A stretch of DNA of 64,000 bases from Sulfuricurvum sp. 17-40-25 (GTDB lineage Bacteria > Campylobacterota > Campylobacteria > Campylobacterales > Sulfurimonadaceae), in NCBI GenBank assembly GCA_002282015.1, contig NCIJ01000002.1, positions 124,001 to 188,000 on the forward strand, given 5' to 3'. Positions within the stretch are counted from its first letter, which is position 1, and each line of letters opens with the position of its first letter. The notes beneath the pieces are model-generated. The model saw only the letters and a list, made by a program, of their open reading frames with translations. It ran no database searches and was not told the DNA's origin. Position numbers and translations under genes: made by a program. Positions 16,782-26,789 of the stretch are shown here, one piece after another.

Positions 16782-19391
16782 ATGGCTTTTATGGACGAAT
16801 ACACAGCACACGTAGCAGAGCGCACAGCGCAAGGAATCCCTCCATTCCCACTAACTAAAGAACAAGTTGAGAGTTTGGTTGAGTTGATCGTTGCTGAAAA
16901 AAGCAAAAACACGACACTAATTGACATGCTTTCACAGCGTGTTAACCCAGGTGTAGACGATGGTGCACATGTTAAAGCAGCCTTTTTACATCAAGTAGTT
17001 CAAGGTCAAGTTAAAGCATTTTTGTCAGACAATGCAGATATTAACAGCGATGATCATAAAAAAGCCGCTATCAAGATTCTTGGTAAAATGGTTGGTGGTT
17101 ACAATGTTAAACCTCTAATTGATGCACTTAGTATTGATTCATTAGCTCAATATGCTGCTACTGAACTTAAACATACACTACTCGTTTACGATGCATTTAA
17201 TGATATCGTTGAACTTTCAAAAACCAATAAATTTGCTAAAGAAGTTCTACAATCATGGGCTGATGCAGAGTGGTTTACTTCTAGAAAACCTCTTGATGAT
17301 AAATTCAGTGTTGTTGTCTTTAAATTTCCAGGTGAAACAAATACTGATGACTTATCACCTGCTAGTGCAGCATTTACACGTTCTGATATCCCTCTTCATG
17401 CAACGACTATGCTTGCTGCAAAAATGCCAGAAGGTCTTGCTAAAATTGCTGAGCTTAAAAAGATGGGTAAACAAATCGCCTATGTTGGTGATGTGGTAGG
17501 GACAGGTTCAAGCCGTAAATCTGCAGTTAACTCGCTTCAATGGCAAATGGGTAATGATATTAATGGTATCCCTAACAAGCGCAATGGCGGTGTTGTTATC
17601 GGTACTATTATTGCTCCTATTTTCTTCGCCACATGTGAAGACTCTGGCGCACTTCCAATCGAAGCAGATGTTAGCCAAATGGAGACAGGTGATGTATTGG
17701 ATATCGATACAAAAGCGGGTACTATAAGTAAAAATGGTACTCAAATCGCTAAATTTTCACTTCGTCCTAATACTATCGAAGATGAAGTTCGTGCAGGTGG
17801 ACGTATTCCATTGATCATCGGCCGTGGATTAACGAACAAAGCACGCGCTGCTCTTAATATGCCAGCTGAAACTGTTTTTGCAAAACCTATCCAACCTGCT
17901 GATACAGGTAAAGGGTATACTCTTGCACAAAAAATGGTAGGTAAATCATGTGGTCTTGATGGTGTACGTCCTGGTATGTACTGTGAACCACATACCGTTA
18001 CTGTAGGAAGCCAAGATACAACGGGAGCGATGACACGTGATGAAATCAAAGAACTTTCAGCGCTTGGTTTCTCTGCTGATTTCGTACTGCAAACGTTTTG
18101 TCATACCGCAGCGTATCCAAAACCATCGGACGTAAAACTTCACGCTACACTTCCTGAATTCTTCAGCTCACGTAGCGGTGTTGCTCTTCGTCCTGCTGAT
18201 GGTATTATCCACAGCTGGTTGAATCGTATGGTTTTACCTGATACTGTAGGAACAGGTGCTGATAGCCATACTCGTTTCCCTATCGGAATCAGTTTTCCTG
18301 CGGGATCTGGTCTAGTTGCATTTGCAGGTGTTACTGGTGCGATGCCTCTTGAAATGCCAGAATCTGTTTTGGTGCGTTTCAAAGGTGAAATGCAACCAGG
18401 TATCACGTTACGTGACTTAGTTAATGCAATCCCGTATTTTGCTATTAAGCAAGGGTTATTGACTGTTGAGAAAAAAGGGAAGATCAATGTATTCAATGGT
18501 CGCGTTCTAGAGATCGAAGGTCTTCCAAATTTGAAAGTTGAACAATCATTTGAGCTAACGGATGCATCTGCGGAGCGTTCAGCAGCAGCATGTAGTGTTC
18601 GTCTTAACAAAGAGCCAGTTATTGAATACCTAAAATCAAATGTAACATTGATCGAAGCAATGATCGCTGATGGCTATAATGATGCTCGTACACTACGTCG
18701 TCGTGCTGATAAAATGAATGAGTGGTTGGCTAATCCAACACTTATGGAGCCAGATGCAGATGCAGAATATGCTGCAATCATTGAAATCGATCTTAACGAA
18801 ATCAAAGAACCAATCTTAGCATGTCCAAATGACCCAGATAACGTTAAGTTGCTCAGTGAAGTTGCTGGTGCAAAAATCGATGAAGTATTCTTGGGAAGCT
18901 GTATGACAAATATTGGTCACTACCGTGCAGCTGGTGAAGTTATGCGCGGTGAAGGTAAGATTGCAGTTGAAAAATTCTGGGTAGTTCCACCAACACGTAT
19001 GGATGAGCAACAGCTTATCAACGAAGGTTATTATGATGTTTATAATGCCATTGAAGCAAGTACAGAAGTTCCTGGATGTTCATTGTGTATGGGTAACCAA
19101 GCAAGTTCACGTGAAGGTTCAACTGTATTCTCTACGTCAACTCGTAACTTTGACAACCGTCTTGGTAAAGGGACTCAGGTTTATCTTGGTTCTGCTGAGC
19201 TTGCAGCAGTATGTTCAAAACTTGGACGTATTCCTACAGTTGAAGAATACATGAGTATTGTTCCTAAAAAACTTGCAGGTAAAGCAGATGTTGTTTACAA
19301 ATATCTCAACTTTAATGAAATCACGAACTACAAACTACAGACACGTGATATCGCTGAAGAAAAATATGGCGTAACCATCAAAGCAGTCTAA
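16782..19391 (+). CDS. acnB: Aconitate hydratase B
   Basis: This 869-residue enzyme interconverts citrate and isocitrate in the TCA cycle, forward or reductive. The order is that of AcnB: an N-terminal HEAT-like helical domain (about 1-160), the swivel domain 4 (about 165-380), then the three catalytic domains. The 4Fe-4S ligands are visible as Cys707 in GSCMTN and Cys766/Cys769 in [23 protein letters not shown] is a further aconitase hallmark. AcnB is the usual aconitase in Campylobacterota. The gene has its own promoter and an upstream set of decamer repeats that may be regulatory. Its length matches E. coli AcnB (865). Confidence 0.97.
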   Translation: MAFMDEYTAHVAERTAQGIPPFPLTKEQVESLVELIVAEKSKNTTLIDMLSQRVNPGVDDGAHVKAAFLHQVVQGQVKAFLSDNADINSDDHKKAAIKILGKMVGGYNVKPLIDALSIDSLAQYAATELKHTLLVYDAFNDIVELSKTNKFAKEVLQSWADAEWFTSRKPLDDKFSVVVFKFPGETNTDDLSPASAAFTRSDIPLHATTMLAAKMPEGLAKIAELKKMGKQIAYVGDVVGTGSSRKSAVNSLQWQMGNDINGIPNKRNGGVVIGTIIAPIFFATCEDSGALPIEADVSQMETGDVLDIDTKAGTISKNGTQIAKFSLRPNTIEDEVRAGGRIPLIIGRGLTNKARAALNMPAETVFAKPIQPADTGKGYTLAQKMVGKSCGLDGVRPGMYCEPHTVTVGSQDTTGAMTRDEIKELSALGFSADFVLQTFCHTAAYPKPSDVKLHATLPEFFSSRSGVALRPADGIIHSWLNRMVLPDTVGTGADSHTRFPIGISFPAGSGLVAFAGVTGAMPLEMPESVLVRFKGEMQPGITLRDLVNAIPYFAIKQGLLTVEKKGKINVFNGRVLEIEGLPNLKVEQSFELTDASAERSAAACSVRLNKEPVIEYLKSNVTLIEAMIADGYNDARTLRRRADKMNEWLANPTLMEPDADAEYAAIIEIDLNEIKEPILACPNDPDNVKLLSEVAGAKIDEVFLGSCMTNIGHYRAAGEVMRGEGKIAVEKFWVVPPTRMDEQQLINEGYYDVYNAIEASTEVPGCSLCMGNQASSREGSTVFSTSTRNFDNRLGKGTQVYLGSAELAAVCSKLGRIPTVEEYMSIVPKKLAGKADVVYKYLNFNEITNYKLQTRDIAEEKYGVTIKAV

Positions 19392-19406
19392 AACCTCTCT
19401 CTTTCT

Positions 19407-19425
19407 ACACCCTCTCTTGGGGTGT
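19407..19425 (+). terminator. Short GC hairpin after acnB
   Basis: ACACCC (19407-19412) and GGGTGT (19420-19425) form a six-base stem with a seven-base loop, 15 bases after the acnB stop. It lacks a T-run and directly abuts the TATAAT box (19428-19433) of the next gene, so termination would be partial at best. Confidence 0.35.
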
Positions 19426-19460
19426 GCTATAATTGCACATCTATATACCAAAGCGACACA

Positions 19461-20813
19461 ATGTCCTCTTTTAAATCTATATCCTTACATGTACCGCTAC
19501 AGACAGCTCTAGAGCGTTTAAACTTCACGTCTATGACACCTATTCAACATGAATCATTACCAGTCATCCTAAATGGAAAAGACATTATTGCACAAGCATC
19601 AACCGGCAGTGGAAAAACATTGGCTTTTGCTTTGGGAATTTTACAAAATGTGAATCCACGTTTTTTTGCTGCGCAATCACTCGTTTTATGCCCAACACGC
19701 GAACTGGCAGAACAAGTTGCCACTGTTATACGCTCTTGTGCGTCTGAGATAGGTAATATAAAACTACTCACACTCTGTGGCGGTGTTCCGATGAAAGCAC
19801 AGAGACATTCGCTCACACATGGTGCCCATATCATTGTTGGTACACCTGGGCGTGTTCTAAAACTCTTGAGTATGAATGATTTAGATTTAAAATCATGCAA
19901 AATAGCCGTACTAGACGAAGCGGACCAAATGGTGGATATGGGCTTTATTGATGATATTGAAGCTATTTTCGCTTATTTACCTACACCGAAGCAAACATTG
20001 CTCTTTTCAGCAACCTATCCAGATTCTATTAGAGAGCTTTCTTCTAAACTCACCCAAGATGCTACATTTATCAAATCAATAAATACAGAGTCTAAGCCAT
20101 CTATTACTGAGATAGGGTACCGTGTAACGGATAAATCAACTGCTTTAAATACTTTAGTACATCATCACGACATAACCAATGCAATCATTTTTTGCAATAC
20201 AAAAGTGGCTGCATCCGAACTGTGTGAAACTCTAAAATATTCAGGTATTCATGCATTAGCATTACATGGAGATATGGAACAATTTGATCGTAACGAGACA
20301 ATCATACAATTTAGAAATGGAAGTGCCCCCTTTTTAGTTGCAACCGATGTAGCAGGCCGTGGTATTGATATACAAGGTTTAGATGCGATCATAAACTATG
20401 ATGTCCCCCAACAACTTGACCGTTATATCCATAGAATAGGACGTACAGGACGTGCAGGGATGGATGGTCTTGCCATTACGCTTGTCAATCCCCATCAAAC
20501 AGAAGCTTTTTATGGTCTTGATCGAGGTGTTGAGCTAACAGAACTACCACCACTCAAAAATCATCAGGATGTAACCACAAAAATGCGATCTATATGTATC
20601 GATGCAGGGAAAAAAGAAAAACTTCGTGCTGGGGATATTGTTGGCGCTTTGATACATGAGTGTAAACTAACCAAAGACGATATTGGGAAGATTGATCAGC
20701 TTGATCACCTAAGCTATGTTGCCCTTCCCCGCGAGCTTAGCGAAAAGTGCTATAACACCCTTAGTAAATCAAATATCAAAGGTAAACGCCATCGAATGTG
20801 GCTTTTGGGATAA
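19461..20813 (+). CDS. dbpA: DEAD-box RNA helicase DbpA
   Basis: This is a 450-residue ATP-dependent RNA helicase. Core motifs are in order: TPIQ, ASTGSGKT (Walker A), PTRELAEQ, DEAD in VLDEADQMVD, SAT, then HRIGRTGRAG in the second RecA domain. The C-terminal 75 residues (KEKLRAGDIVGALIHE, LPRELSEKCYNTL) form the DbpA RNA-binding domain, which in E. coli recognises 23S rRNA helix 92 during large-subunit assembly. The frame extends to 19422, but that stretch overlaps the TATAAT box at 19428-19433, so the ATG at 19461 is the start. It is convergent with pgi, ten bases away. Confidence 0.93.
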   Translation: MSSFKSISLHVPLQTALERLNFTSMTPIQHESLPVILNGKDIIAQASTGSGKTLAFALGILQNVNPRFFAAQSLVLCPTRELAEQVATVIRSCASEIGNIKLLTLCGGVPMKAQRHSLTHGAHIIVGTPGRVLKLLSMNDLDLKSCKIAVLDEADQMVDMGFIDDIEAIFAYLPTPKQTLLFSATYPDSIRELSSKLTQDATFIKSINTESKPSITEIGYRVTDKSTALNTLVHHHDITNAIIFCNTKVAASELCETLKYSGIHALALHGDMEQFDRNETIIQFRNGSAPFLVATDVAGRGIDIQGLDAIINYDVPQQLDRYIHRIGRTGRAGMDGLAITLVNPHQTEAFYGLDRGVELTELPPLKNHQDVTTKMRSICIDAGKKEKLRAGDIVGALIHECKLTKDDIGKIDQLDHLSYVALPRELSEKCYNTLSKSNIKGKRHRMWLLG

Positions 20814-20823
20814 GGCTATAGTG

Positions 20824-22059
20824 CTACTTATTTAAAAAATAGCTTTCTAATATTTTCTTTCCATGTTCAACACCCGGTTGATCATAGGTGTTTATCTCAA
20901 ACAGTGTGCCTGCAGCCGATGTCAATAGTTCATAATACATGATCATCTTACCAACCGATGATTCATCGATACATTCCCATGTAATTTCATCAACACTAAC
21001 ACCACTTTGTAAAACACTTTGCATCGTTGCTTGGCACTGAGCATTTATGAGTGTATTAAAAGACTCGCCGTTAACAAAATCTGATTTTTCTAAAAATGGA
21101 AGTGAAAGTTCTGGAATCTTAAGCTCATAACGAGAATGTTCTATATGCATAAACGTAACCGTTTTATTCAAAGGTCCCTCGATAATAAGTTGTAAAAACG
21201 AGTGTTGATCCACTGAACCTATTAAAGATATTGGGGTTAATCCTACACGTTCACCGCGAATATTACGTTTACCTAATGATTCTCCCCATATTTGAACAAC
21301 CCATTTTCCAAACTCTTCAAAAGTATCGGAATAGGAAAATAACACATTAACGGGTGAGACTTTCGCATTGGTAACATAATAGGCTGCTTTTTGAAGAAGA
21401 TGCTCCTCTTTTCGAGCCCAAAAATCATCAGCAAAATTTTTGGCTCCATCAAGAACGCCTTCAACATTAAATCCTGCCAAAACCAAGGGAATCACGCCAA
21501 CTGCACTGAGTACTGAAAATCGTCCCCCGACAGTAGAAGGAATGACAAAACGCTTTAACCTGTAATGATCTGCAAACTGGCTCAAAACTGAGCCCTCATC
21601 ACTGACCACAACGATTTGTTCAGAGTTCATTAAATCAATATCAAATTTAGCAATCAGGTATTTAAAAATAGAAAGTGTTTCAACGGTTCCACCTGATTTT
21701 GATATCACTACAAATAATGTTTTAGCAAAGGTAATACGAGATGATTCATACTCAATACTAATAGGATCCGAGTTTTCAAAATACACAATTTTTTTAGCAT
21801 GAGGAGTTGAAGGTCTCAATAGTCGGTCAATGGCTTTGATCCCCAAAGAAGATCCGCCGATACCTACTACTGCAATAGTATCAAAATATACCGTCTTATG
21901 TAAAAGAGAGCTTTTAACCTCACTGCACAAGCTTAAAGATGAAGATGGAAGATCGTAATAACCTACCGTTTCACGCTCATACTTGAGTGCTTCATACGCT
22001 TTTTCAAGCGTGAAAGGGTCGAGGTTTTTCGTCTCATAATACCCTTTAAAGGTAGGCAT
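20824..22059 (-). CDS. pgi: Glucose-6-phosphate isomerase
   Basis: This enzyme of 411 residues interconverts glucose 6-phosphate and fructose 6-phosphate. It is shorter than the 550-residue enteric enzyme but within the compact bacterial class. Motifs seen: VGIGGSSLGIKAID, SKSGGTVETLSIF, GGRFSVLSAVGVIPL and the late catalytic Lys region (EHGKKILESYFLNK). The frame can be read six codons further upstream from a TTG inside gap, but the ATG at 22059 is one base past the gap stop (TAATATG) and has GGGA before it. It forms a two-gene glycolysis/gluconeogenesis operon with gap. Confidence 0.93.
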   Translation of the reverse strand: MPTFKGYYETKNLDPFTLEKAYEALKYERETVGYYDLPSSSLSLCSEVKSSLLHKTVYFDTIAVVGIGGSSLGIKAIDRLLRPSTPHAKKIVYFENSDPISIEYESSRITFAKTLFVVISKSGGTVETLSIFKYLIAKFDIDLMNSEQIVVVSDEGSVLSQFADHYRLKRFVIPSTVGGRFSVLSAVGVIPLVLAGFNVEGVLDGAKNFADDFWARKEEHLLQKAAYYVTNAKVSPVNVLFSYSDTFEEFGKWVVQIWGESLGKRNIRGERVGLTPISLIGSVDQHSFLQLIIEGPLNKTVTFMHIEHSRYELKIPELSLPFLEKSDFVNGESFNTLINAQCQATMQSVLQSGVSVDEITWECIDESSVGKMIMYYELLTSAAGTLFEINTYDQPGVEHGKKILESYFLNK

Positions 22060-22060
22060 A

Positions 22061-23056
22061 TTAGTAGTTCCCGACAAGTACCGTCATATCTACAAGACGA
22101 CTGCTGTATCCCCATTCATTGTCATACCATGCTAAGACTTTGACCGTATTACCATTAACAACACTTGTCATATCAGGAATATAGGTCGCGCTATAGGTAG
22201 ATCCAATAAAATCACACGAAACGCGCATCTGATTGTCTACTTCAATAAGACCTTTGAATGCACCCTTACTAGCTTCTTCAAATGCAGTATAAATCTCTTC
22301 TTTTGTCACACTTCTGGATAAATTTGCGGTTAAGTCTACTACAGAAACATCCGGAGTAGGAACACGCATAGCGTACCCATTAAGTTTCCCTTGTAAATGA
22401 GGCATAACCTTGCCAATCGCTTTTGCAGCACCCGTTGATGTCGGTATCATGTTCAATGCTGCTGCACGAGCACGACGAGGGTCTTTTGCATGTTTAACAT
22501 CCAAAATATTTTGGTCATTTGTATAGGAATGAATCGTTGTCATTAGAGCATTTTCAATTCCAAATGCTGTATCAAGTACTTTACAAATAGGGCCTAAACA
22601 GTTCGTGGTACAGCTAGCATTTGAAATAATTGCTTCGCCCTTATACTCACTGGAGTTAACACCAATAACATACATTGGGGTATCGTCTTTTGCAGGTGCT
22701 GATATTACTACTTTTTGAACACCATTTTTAAGATGTTTTTGACAACTTACAGAGTCTAGAAACACTCCTGTACATTCAATGACAACTTGTGCACCGGCAC
22801 TTCCAAAGTCAACTTTCTGTGCATCACGTTCACTAAACATACGGACATTCTTACCGGCAATTGAGATTGTATTAGCATCAATTACTTTTGCATCAACTCC
22901 ACGATGGACACTGTCAAACTTCAATAAATATTCAAGCATTTCTGGTTTTGATGTTGTGTTCAATGCTACTAACTCTATATCATCACGTTGGGCAATAATT
23001 TTTGCTACAATAATTCCGATTCGACCAGTTCCGTTGATTGCTACTTTAAGTGCCAT
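22061..23056 (-). CDS. gap: Type I glyceraldehyde-3-phosphate dehydrogenase
   Basis: This 331-residue NAD(P)-dependent dehydrogenase catalyses the phosphorylating oxidation of glyceraldehyde 3-phosphate, or the reverse in gluconeogenesis. The Rossmann motif is INGTGRIG at residues 8-15. The catalytic Cys149 is in SNASCTTNCLGP. Other family stretches are present (AAKAIGKVMPHLQGKLNG, WYDNEWGYSSRLVDM). The ATG at 23056 is preceded by a GGAGA site. It is the first gene of an operon with pgi; the next gene upstream on the strand is separated by a hairpin. Pentose or glucose input is not required; a gluconeogenic role is likely in an autotroph, but that is inferred. Confidence 0.96.
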   Translation of the reverse strand: MALKVAINGTGRIGIIVAKIIAQRDDIELVALNTTSKPEMLEYLLKFDSVHRGVDAKVIDANTISIAGKNVRMFSERDAQKVDFGSAGAQVVIECTGVFLDSVSCQKHLKNGVQKVVISAPAKDDTPMYVIGVNSSEYKGEAIISNASCTTNCLGPICKVLDTAFGIENALMTTIHSYTNDQNILDVKHAKDPRRARAAALNMIPTSTGAAKAIGKVMPHLQGKLNGYAMRVPTPDVSVVDLTANLSRSVTKEEIYTAFEEASKGAFKGLIEVDNQMRVSCDFIGSTYSATYIPDMTSVVNGNTVKVLAWYDNEWGYSSRLVDMTVLVGNY

Positions 23057-23134
23057 GAAGTCTCCTGAAAAAATTTCAATAAATATAGATTATTTTAACA
23101 AAAAATGGCTAAAAGTGGAGTAATAAAAGAGGAC

Positions 23135-23153
23135 TGCCTCATTAAATGAGGCA
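23135..23153 (-). terminator. Hairpin between the glycine-zipper gene and gap
   Basis: TGCCTCATT and AATGAGGCA form a nine-base inverted repeat (effective loop about five bases), followed on the minus strand by a T-rich stretch (TCTTTTATT). It lies eight bases after the stop of the glycine-zipper gene and separates it from gap. Confidence 0.6.
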
Positions 23154-23160
23154 AAAAGAT

Positions 23161-23679
23161 TTAATAACTATACGTAACGGTCACAGGAATTTGCTTAAGA
23201 GGCTGATCACTTTCAATACGGATCTCTTGACCTTTTAATTTAGCAATATTACTATACCCGCTAATAACTTTACGTGTTTTGGTAGTATAAACAGTCTGGC
23301 ATTTACGAACGATACGGTATGAGTCACCCTGTGGCGTATTGTATTTACTCCCAATGTTTTGTCCGGCTAAAACACCAAGGACTGCACCACCTACGGTAGC
23401 AGCCGTTTTACCTCTACCGCCACCTACATTACTACCAAGAACACCACCAAGCGCTCCTCCGGCAACTGCTCCGATAACATCTGCATGTTGCGTTCCACTA
23501 CTAACGTCTTCTCTCACATCTTGACACTGTTCAGATGGAATTTCTTCATTAAGCGTAGCATATGATGGAACTGAACGGGTGACCTTGATATATTCCGTTG
23601 TAGAAAAACTTTCTGCACTTACTACCGTGCTTCCAAGAACCAATGCTGCAAGAAAATTAGAAAGATGATTGTTTAACAT
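23161..23679 (-). CDS. Glycine-zipper 2TM domain envelope protein
   Basis: This is a 172-residue exported protein. The N-terminus (MLNNHLSNFLAALVLGSTVVSA) is a probable signal peptide. The centre has a glycine zipper, VAGGALGGVLGSNVGGG and VGGAVLGVLAGQNIG (about residues 72-110), a pattern found in membrane-associated envelope proteins such as those of the SlyB/RcnB-like group. The C-terminal part forms a small strand-rich domain (RIVRKCQTVYTTKTRK). The function is unknown; such proteins are usually placed in the outer membrane or periplasm. It appears to be transcribed alone, bounded by a hairpin and a promoter region. Confidence 0.85.
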   Translation of the reverse strand: MLNNHLSNFLAALVLGSTVVSAESFSTTEYIKVTRSVPSYATLNEEIPSEQCQDVREDVSSGTQHADVIGAVAGGALGGVLGSNVGGGRGKTAATVGGAVLGVLAGQNIGSKYNTPQGDSYRIVRKCQTVYTTKTRKVISGYSNIAKLKGQEIRIESDQPLKQIPVTVTYSY

Positions 23680-23741
23680 AAGGTGAATCCTTGTATTTAT
23701 AGATGTGGTATTATAGAGTAGAATAGTGAATAAATTGTCAA

Positions 23742-24359
23742 TTATTTTGAATACAATAAGCTATTTATTTTTCCATATAAATCTAATATTTCACCTTTTT
23801 TTTCAAAAAAACTATTTTTATTCGCAATAAGATGGGTTGTAGACTCCATTATAGTCTCAACCACTTCCAATCCATTTTGCTTCATCGTAGCACCGGTATC
23901 AACTACATCTACAATCATATCGGCAAGTCCTACAAGTGGTGCTAGTTCAATAGAACCATATAGCTTGATAATATCCGCTGCAACTGCTCGATCTGCAAAA
24001 TAGCGTTTGGTTATATTGACCATTTTCGTGGCAACTTTTATCTCTGATTTTGTAAAATCAGGACGTTCCCCTGCTCTCATCCCAATGGCAACACGGCATT
24101 TACCTTTTTGCAAATCAAGAAGACGTATAACATCTAAACCTTGCTCTTCTAGCGTATCAAGCCCAACAACACCTATGTCAGCTGCTTGATGATACACATA
24201 GGTTGCTACATCTTGATTACGTACAAGTAAAAATTTAAAATTATCGGTTTCTAAAATTAACTTACGATCATCAAATTTAAACGAGCTTCCAAAGATAGAT
24301 TCAAAAATTTCCAAGGTATCTTCGGCAATTCGTCCCTTTGGCAGTGCAACACTCAGCAT
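23742..24359 (-). CDS. hisG: ATP phosphoribosyltransferase, short form
   Basis: This 205-residue enzyme performs the first step of histidine synthesis, joining ATP and PRPP. The length places it in the short HisG class, which lacks the C-terminal regulatory domain and needs HisZ as a partner. It opens with SVALPKGRIAEDTLEIFE and has the PRPP-binding loop VDTGATMKQNGLEVVE near residue 155. No hisZ is visible in the window. It overlaps coaX by seven bases at its start, making it the last gene of a five-gene run; feedback control by histidine would act through HisZ. It has the family's expected length. Confidence 0.94.
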   Translation of the reverse strand: MLSVALPKGRIAEDTLEIFESIFGSSFKFDDRKLILETDNFKFLLVRNQDVATYVYHQAADIGVVGLDTLEEQGLDVIRLLDLQKGKCRVAIGMRAGERPDFTKSEIKVATKMVNITKRYFADRAVAADIIKLYGSIELAPLVGLADMIVDVVDTGATMKQNGLEVVETIMESTTHLIANKNSFFEKKGEILDLYGKINSLLYSK

Positions 24360-24970
24360 AATTGTCCTTTTTCGATGAGCTTAATCATCCCTTTAAAAAC
24401 CAGAAGATCATCTACAATTGCATCACACAGTAACTGTGACAACACTACTGAATCTCCTCCTGTTACGTATACAGGCTTTCCTAAACTGTTGATTTTATCG
24501 ATCAAAGGTGCGAGAAAGCCTACCGTAATTGCGTCAGGGGTATTTTTCGCCATTATAGTCAAATCAACCTCAAAGTTAAATGACTCTGACAGTGCAGGCG
24601 ACAATTTAGCATACGCTTCTTGAGCACTCTTTAGTCCTAATGCAATAAAACCACCCTTATAGTGACCATCATGCATGACATCAACTGTAATAGCACTACC
24701 TGCATCTACAATCACACCTTCAGATATGGCTTCACATACCATTACCCTATCAATTCCCATGGTAGGATAGTACTTGTTCCAATCAACAAGGTTGGCAATA
24801 TCACACCAATTATCATATGCCTTTAAAACAGAAGATAATTTGCTATTGACAGATATATAATAAATTTGTTCTGTATGTTCACTTGGATTAAAATCCATAA
24901 TACGCTGTTTTGAACGTATGCCATTTATATACCAATCAAGCGTGCTATTTCCAATATCACATAATATCAT
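24353..24970 (-). CDS. coaX: Type III pantothenate kinase
   Basis: This 205-residue CoaX-type enzyme phosphorylates pantothenate in coenzyme A synthesis. It opens MILCDIGNSTLDWY, the phosphate-binding motif with Asp5. GIDRVMVCEAI, VDAGSAITVDVM and VYVTGGDS match the ASKHA-fold motifs in order. Type III enzymes are insensitive to CoA and need a monovalent cation. The frame extends nine codons further, but the ATG at 24970 overlaps the recombinase stop as ATGA, with GGA upstream, so it is preferred. At the other end it overlaps hisG by seven bases. Confidence 0.92.
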   Translation of the reverse strand: MILCDIGNSTLDWYINGIRSKQRIMDFNPSEHTEQIYYISVNSKLSSVLKAYDNWCDIANLVDWNKYYPTMGIDRVMVCEAISEGVIVDAGSAITVDVMHDGHYKGGFIALGLKSAQEAYAKLSPALSESFNFEVDLTIMAKNTPDAITVGFLAPLIDKINSLGKPVYVTGGDSVVLSQLLCDAIVDDLLVFKGMIKLIEKGQLC

Positions 24971-25794
24971 GTAGTTTCCTTCGACATAGGATGGCAACTT
25001 ATGACAGTATCATGTAGATTATGTTTCTGTACATGTGTATATATTTGAGTTGTTAATAATGAGGCATGTCCTAATAGCTCTTGAACAACCCTCAAATCCG
25101 CACCTCCGAGGATTAAGCCTGTAGCATACGAATGTCGTAATGAATGGGGAGAGGTTCCCAAATATTTTTGACAAATTTTAAACGCAGATATTCGGCTTAA
25201 TGATTGTCCACGATAATTGACCCAAAGTGCTTTATGGCCAAATGGCATAGCTTCTTGATACCGTCTAAGAACATCCAGAGATTCTTGAGCGATAGGGATA
25301 TACCGTTCTTTATCTCCTTTTCCATGTCGTACGCGTAGCCATTGACCTTGTATATCTTCTTCTTTTACCTCTAAACACTCGCTTATTCGAGTACCAGTTG
25401 CATATAAAAAAAGGATCAATGCATAGTCCCGCATACCAATCCAATTAGAGGTATCAATGGAGTTTAGGGATGACATAATGGATTCATAGGGTACATATTT
25501 TGGCAGTGATTTAGGAAGTTTAGAAAGCGGAAATTTGGAAAGTGTTGAGTCATATTGATGTCGATGACAAAAATCCAAAAATGAGTTAAGTGCTGAGAGT
25601 TTTCGGTTAAGAGTTCTTTTATTATTAATGGGTGAAAGTGTTGTAAAAATTGATACGGAATCCAAGTCGATTAACGATTTATGTGTTATTAATTCAATTT
25701 CACGCAAATCACTACGATAAGCGCTTACCGTTTTAGGACTTAACGATCGTATGATCGTAATATATTCCAAAAAGGCTTCAAGCTCTTTGGACAT
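24967..25794 (-). CDS. Tyrosine-type site-specific recombinase (Xer-like)
   Basis: This is a 275-residue recombinase with an N-terminal SAM-like DNA-binding domain (about 1-85) and a catalytic domain. All active-site residues are present: Arg136 in TGTRISE, Lys159 in HGKGDK, His217/Arg220 in HSLRHSYAT, His243 in LGHAS and nucleophile Tyr252. It looks like XerC/XerD rather than a phage integrase and is flanked only by housekeeping genes. Campylobacterota normally use a single longer XerH (about 350 residues) at difH, so whether this one resolves chromosome dimers is uncertain. It overlaps coaX by four bases and touches the lipoprotein gene. Confidence 0.9.
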   Translation of the reverse strand: MSKELEAFLEYITIIRSLSPKTVSAYRSDLREIELITHKSLIDLDSVSIFTTLSPINNKRTLNRKLSALNSFLDFCHRHQYDSTLSKFPLSKLPKSLPKYVPYESIMSSLNSIDTSNWIGMRDYALILFLYATGTRISECLEVKEEDIQGQWLRVRHGKGDKERYIPIAQESLDVLRRYQEAMPFGHKALWVNYRGQSLSRISAFKICQKYLGTSPHSLRHSYATGLILGGADLRVVQELLGHASLLTTQIYTHVQKHNLHDTVISCHPMSKETT

Positions 25795-26789
25795 TATTTA
25801 ATCGAAATATACCGATCATCAAAGTAGAAGCGGTCATCACCCACAAATACCTGATCATGATCCATATCAACATCATACACATCATACGAGATAAGGTTCT
25901 TAGTCAATGCGATCATATATCCCTCTTGTTCAAGTACATACACACGATCATTTTGAACACTGATTCCTACAAAATGGGCAAATGGGAACTTTTGTTTTCC
26001 CTTATATTGTAAGGTCGGACTTAATGCAATGACTTCACCTTGCTTAGTCGTCAACCAAATACCATCTTTGGTATAAGCAATGTTACGGATTTCATATTTT
26101 TCACGCTGTTCTTTATCCGATAATGCTAATATCCCATTGCCTGTAGAAGCGATCATATTGTTGTCAATAACATTAAGATAAGTAATATTGTTAAAGTACT
26201 CTTCAGAGCCAACAATAATTGAACGAAGTACTTGTTTATTCGCAATGTTCACAATAACTATTTTCCCATCAAGCCCCAAGAATAAGGCTAAATCTTTTAA
26301 AAAGTATGGATTAGCAATTCGTGCATCAACTGCTATTGGGGCACTAGCACTCTCTTTAAAAACTATCTTTTTAGCTGATAAAGAATATAGCGCCATCTCA
26401 TTATTGCTAAACAGTATCGCTACCGTATCGTCTTGAATACTTGCAGCGGCAACGGTTCTATTTACATCCAAGATAACGTGCTGACCGATCCCCTCCTCTG
26501 GAAGAAGCTCAAGATTATTATCATTATTTTGCGTAATGATCCAACCACCGCTAAGGTTTAAGAAACGATTCTCCTTCGAAATTTTAAGAGATTTTTCACC
26601 CTCTTTAGTCAATATATTTCCATTTTCAAGTACAGCAGCTGTTTGTGAAACGTGTTTAATAGATGCACTCAAACGTCCTGCATTTTTCCATTCACCTTTT
26701 ACGTTCTCAGGTTTATAGACTTCTTTATGAGAACATCCAACTAAAAGTAATGCACTGCAAATAGACAATCCTAGGAAAATATGTTTCAT
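25794..26789 (-). CDS. Beta-propeller-like lipoprotein, BamB-like candidate
   Basis: This is a 331-residue lipoprotein with lipobox LLVGC at Cys19. The mature chain is strand-rich and consists of repeating units of about 40 residues (for example NGNILTKEGEKSL, NNEMALYSLSAKKIV, DGKIVIVNIANKQVL, KQGEVIALSPTLQYK), as in a PQQ-type beta-propeller. The neighbour, overlapping by four bases, is a YfgM-like protein. In E. coli, yfgM lies directly before bamB, whose product is a propeller lipoprotein of the outer-membrane assembly complex. The similarity is in order and architecture rather than obvious sequence identity, so BamB is a candidate role only. Confidence 0.8.
   Translation of the reverse strand: MKHIFLGLSICSALLLVGCSHKEVYKPENVKGEWKNAGRLSASIKHVSQTAAVLENGNILTKEGEKSLKISKENRFLNLSGGWIITQNNDNNLELLPEEGIGQHVILDVNRTVAAASIQDDTVAILFSNNEMALYSLSAKKIVFKESASAPIAVDARIANPYFLKDLALFLGLDGKIVIVNIANKQVLRSIIVGSEEYFNNITYLNVIDNNMIASTGNGILALSDKEQREKYEIRNIAYTKDGIWLTTKQGEVIALSPTLQYKGKQKFPFAHFVGISVQNDRVYVLEQEGYMIALTKNLISYDVYDVDMDHDQVFVGDDRFYFDDRYISIK

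Noticed and set aside
18140-18610. Minus-strand 156-codon frame inside acnB
   Set aside because: It is a shadow of acnB: the coding strand is fully explained by conserved aconitase sequence.
24967-25794. Tyrosine recombinase as a sign of a prophage or genomic island
   Set aside because: It is tightly embedded between housekeeping genes, has Xer-like architecture, and there are no phage genes, cargo or flanking repeats; the two tRNA genes show no duplicated ends.
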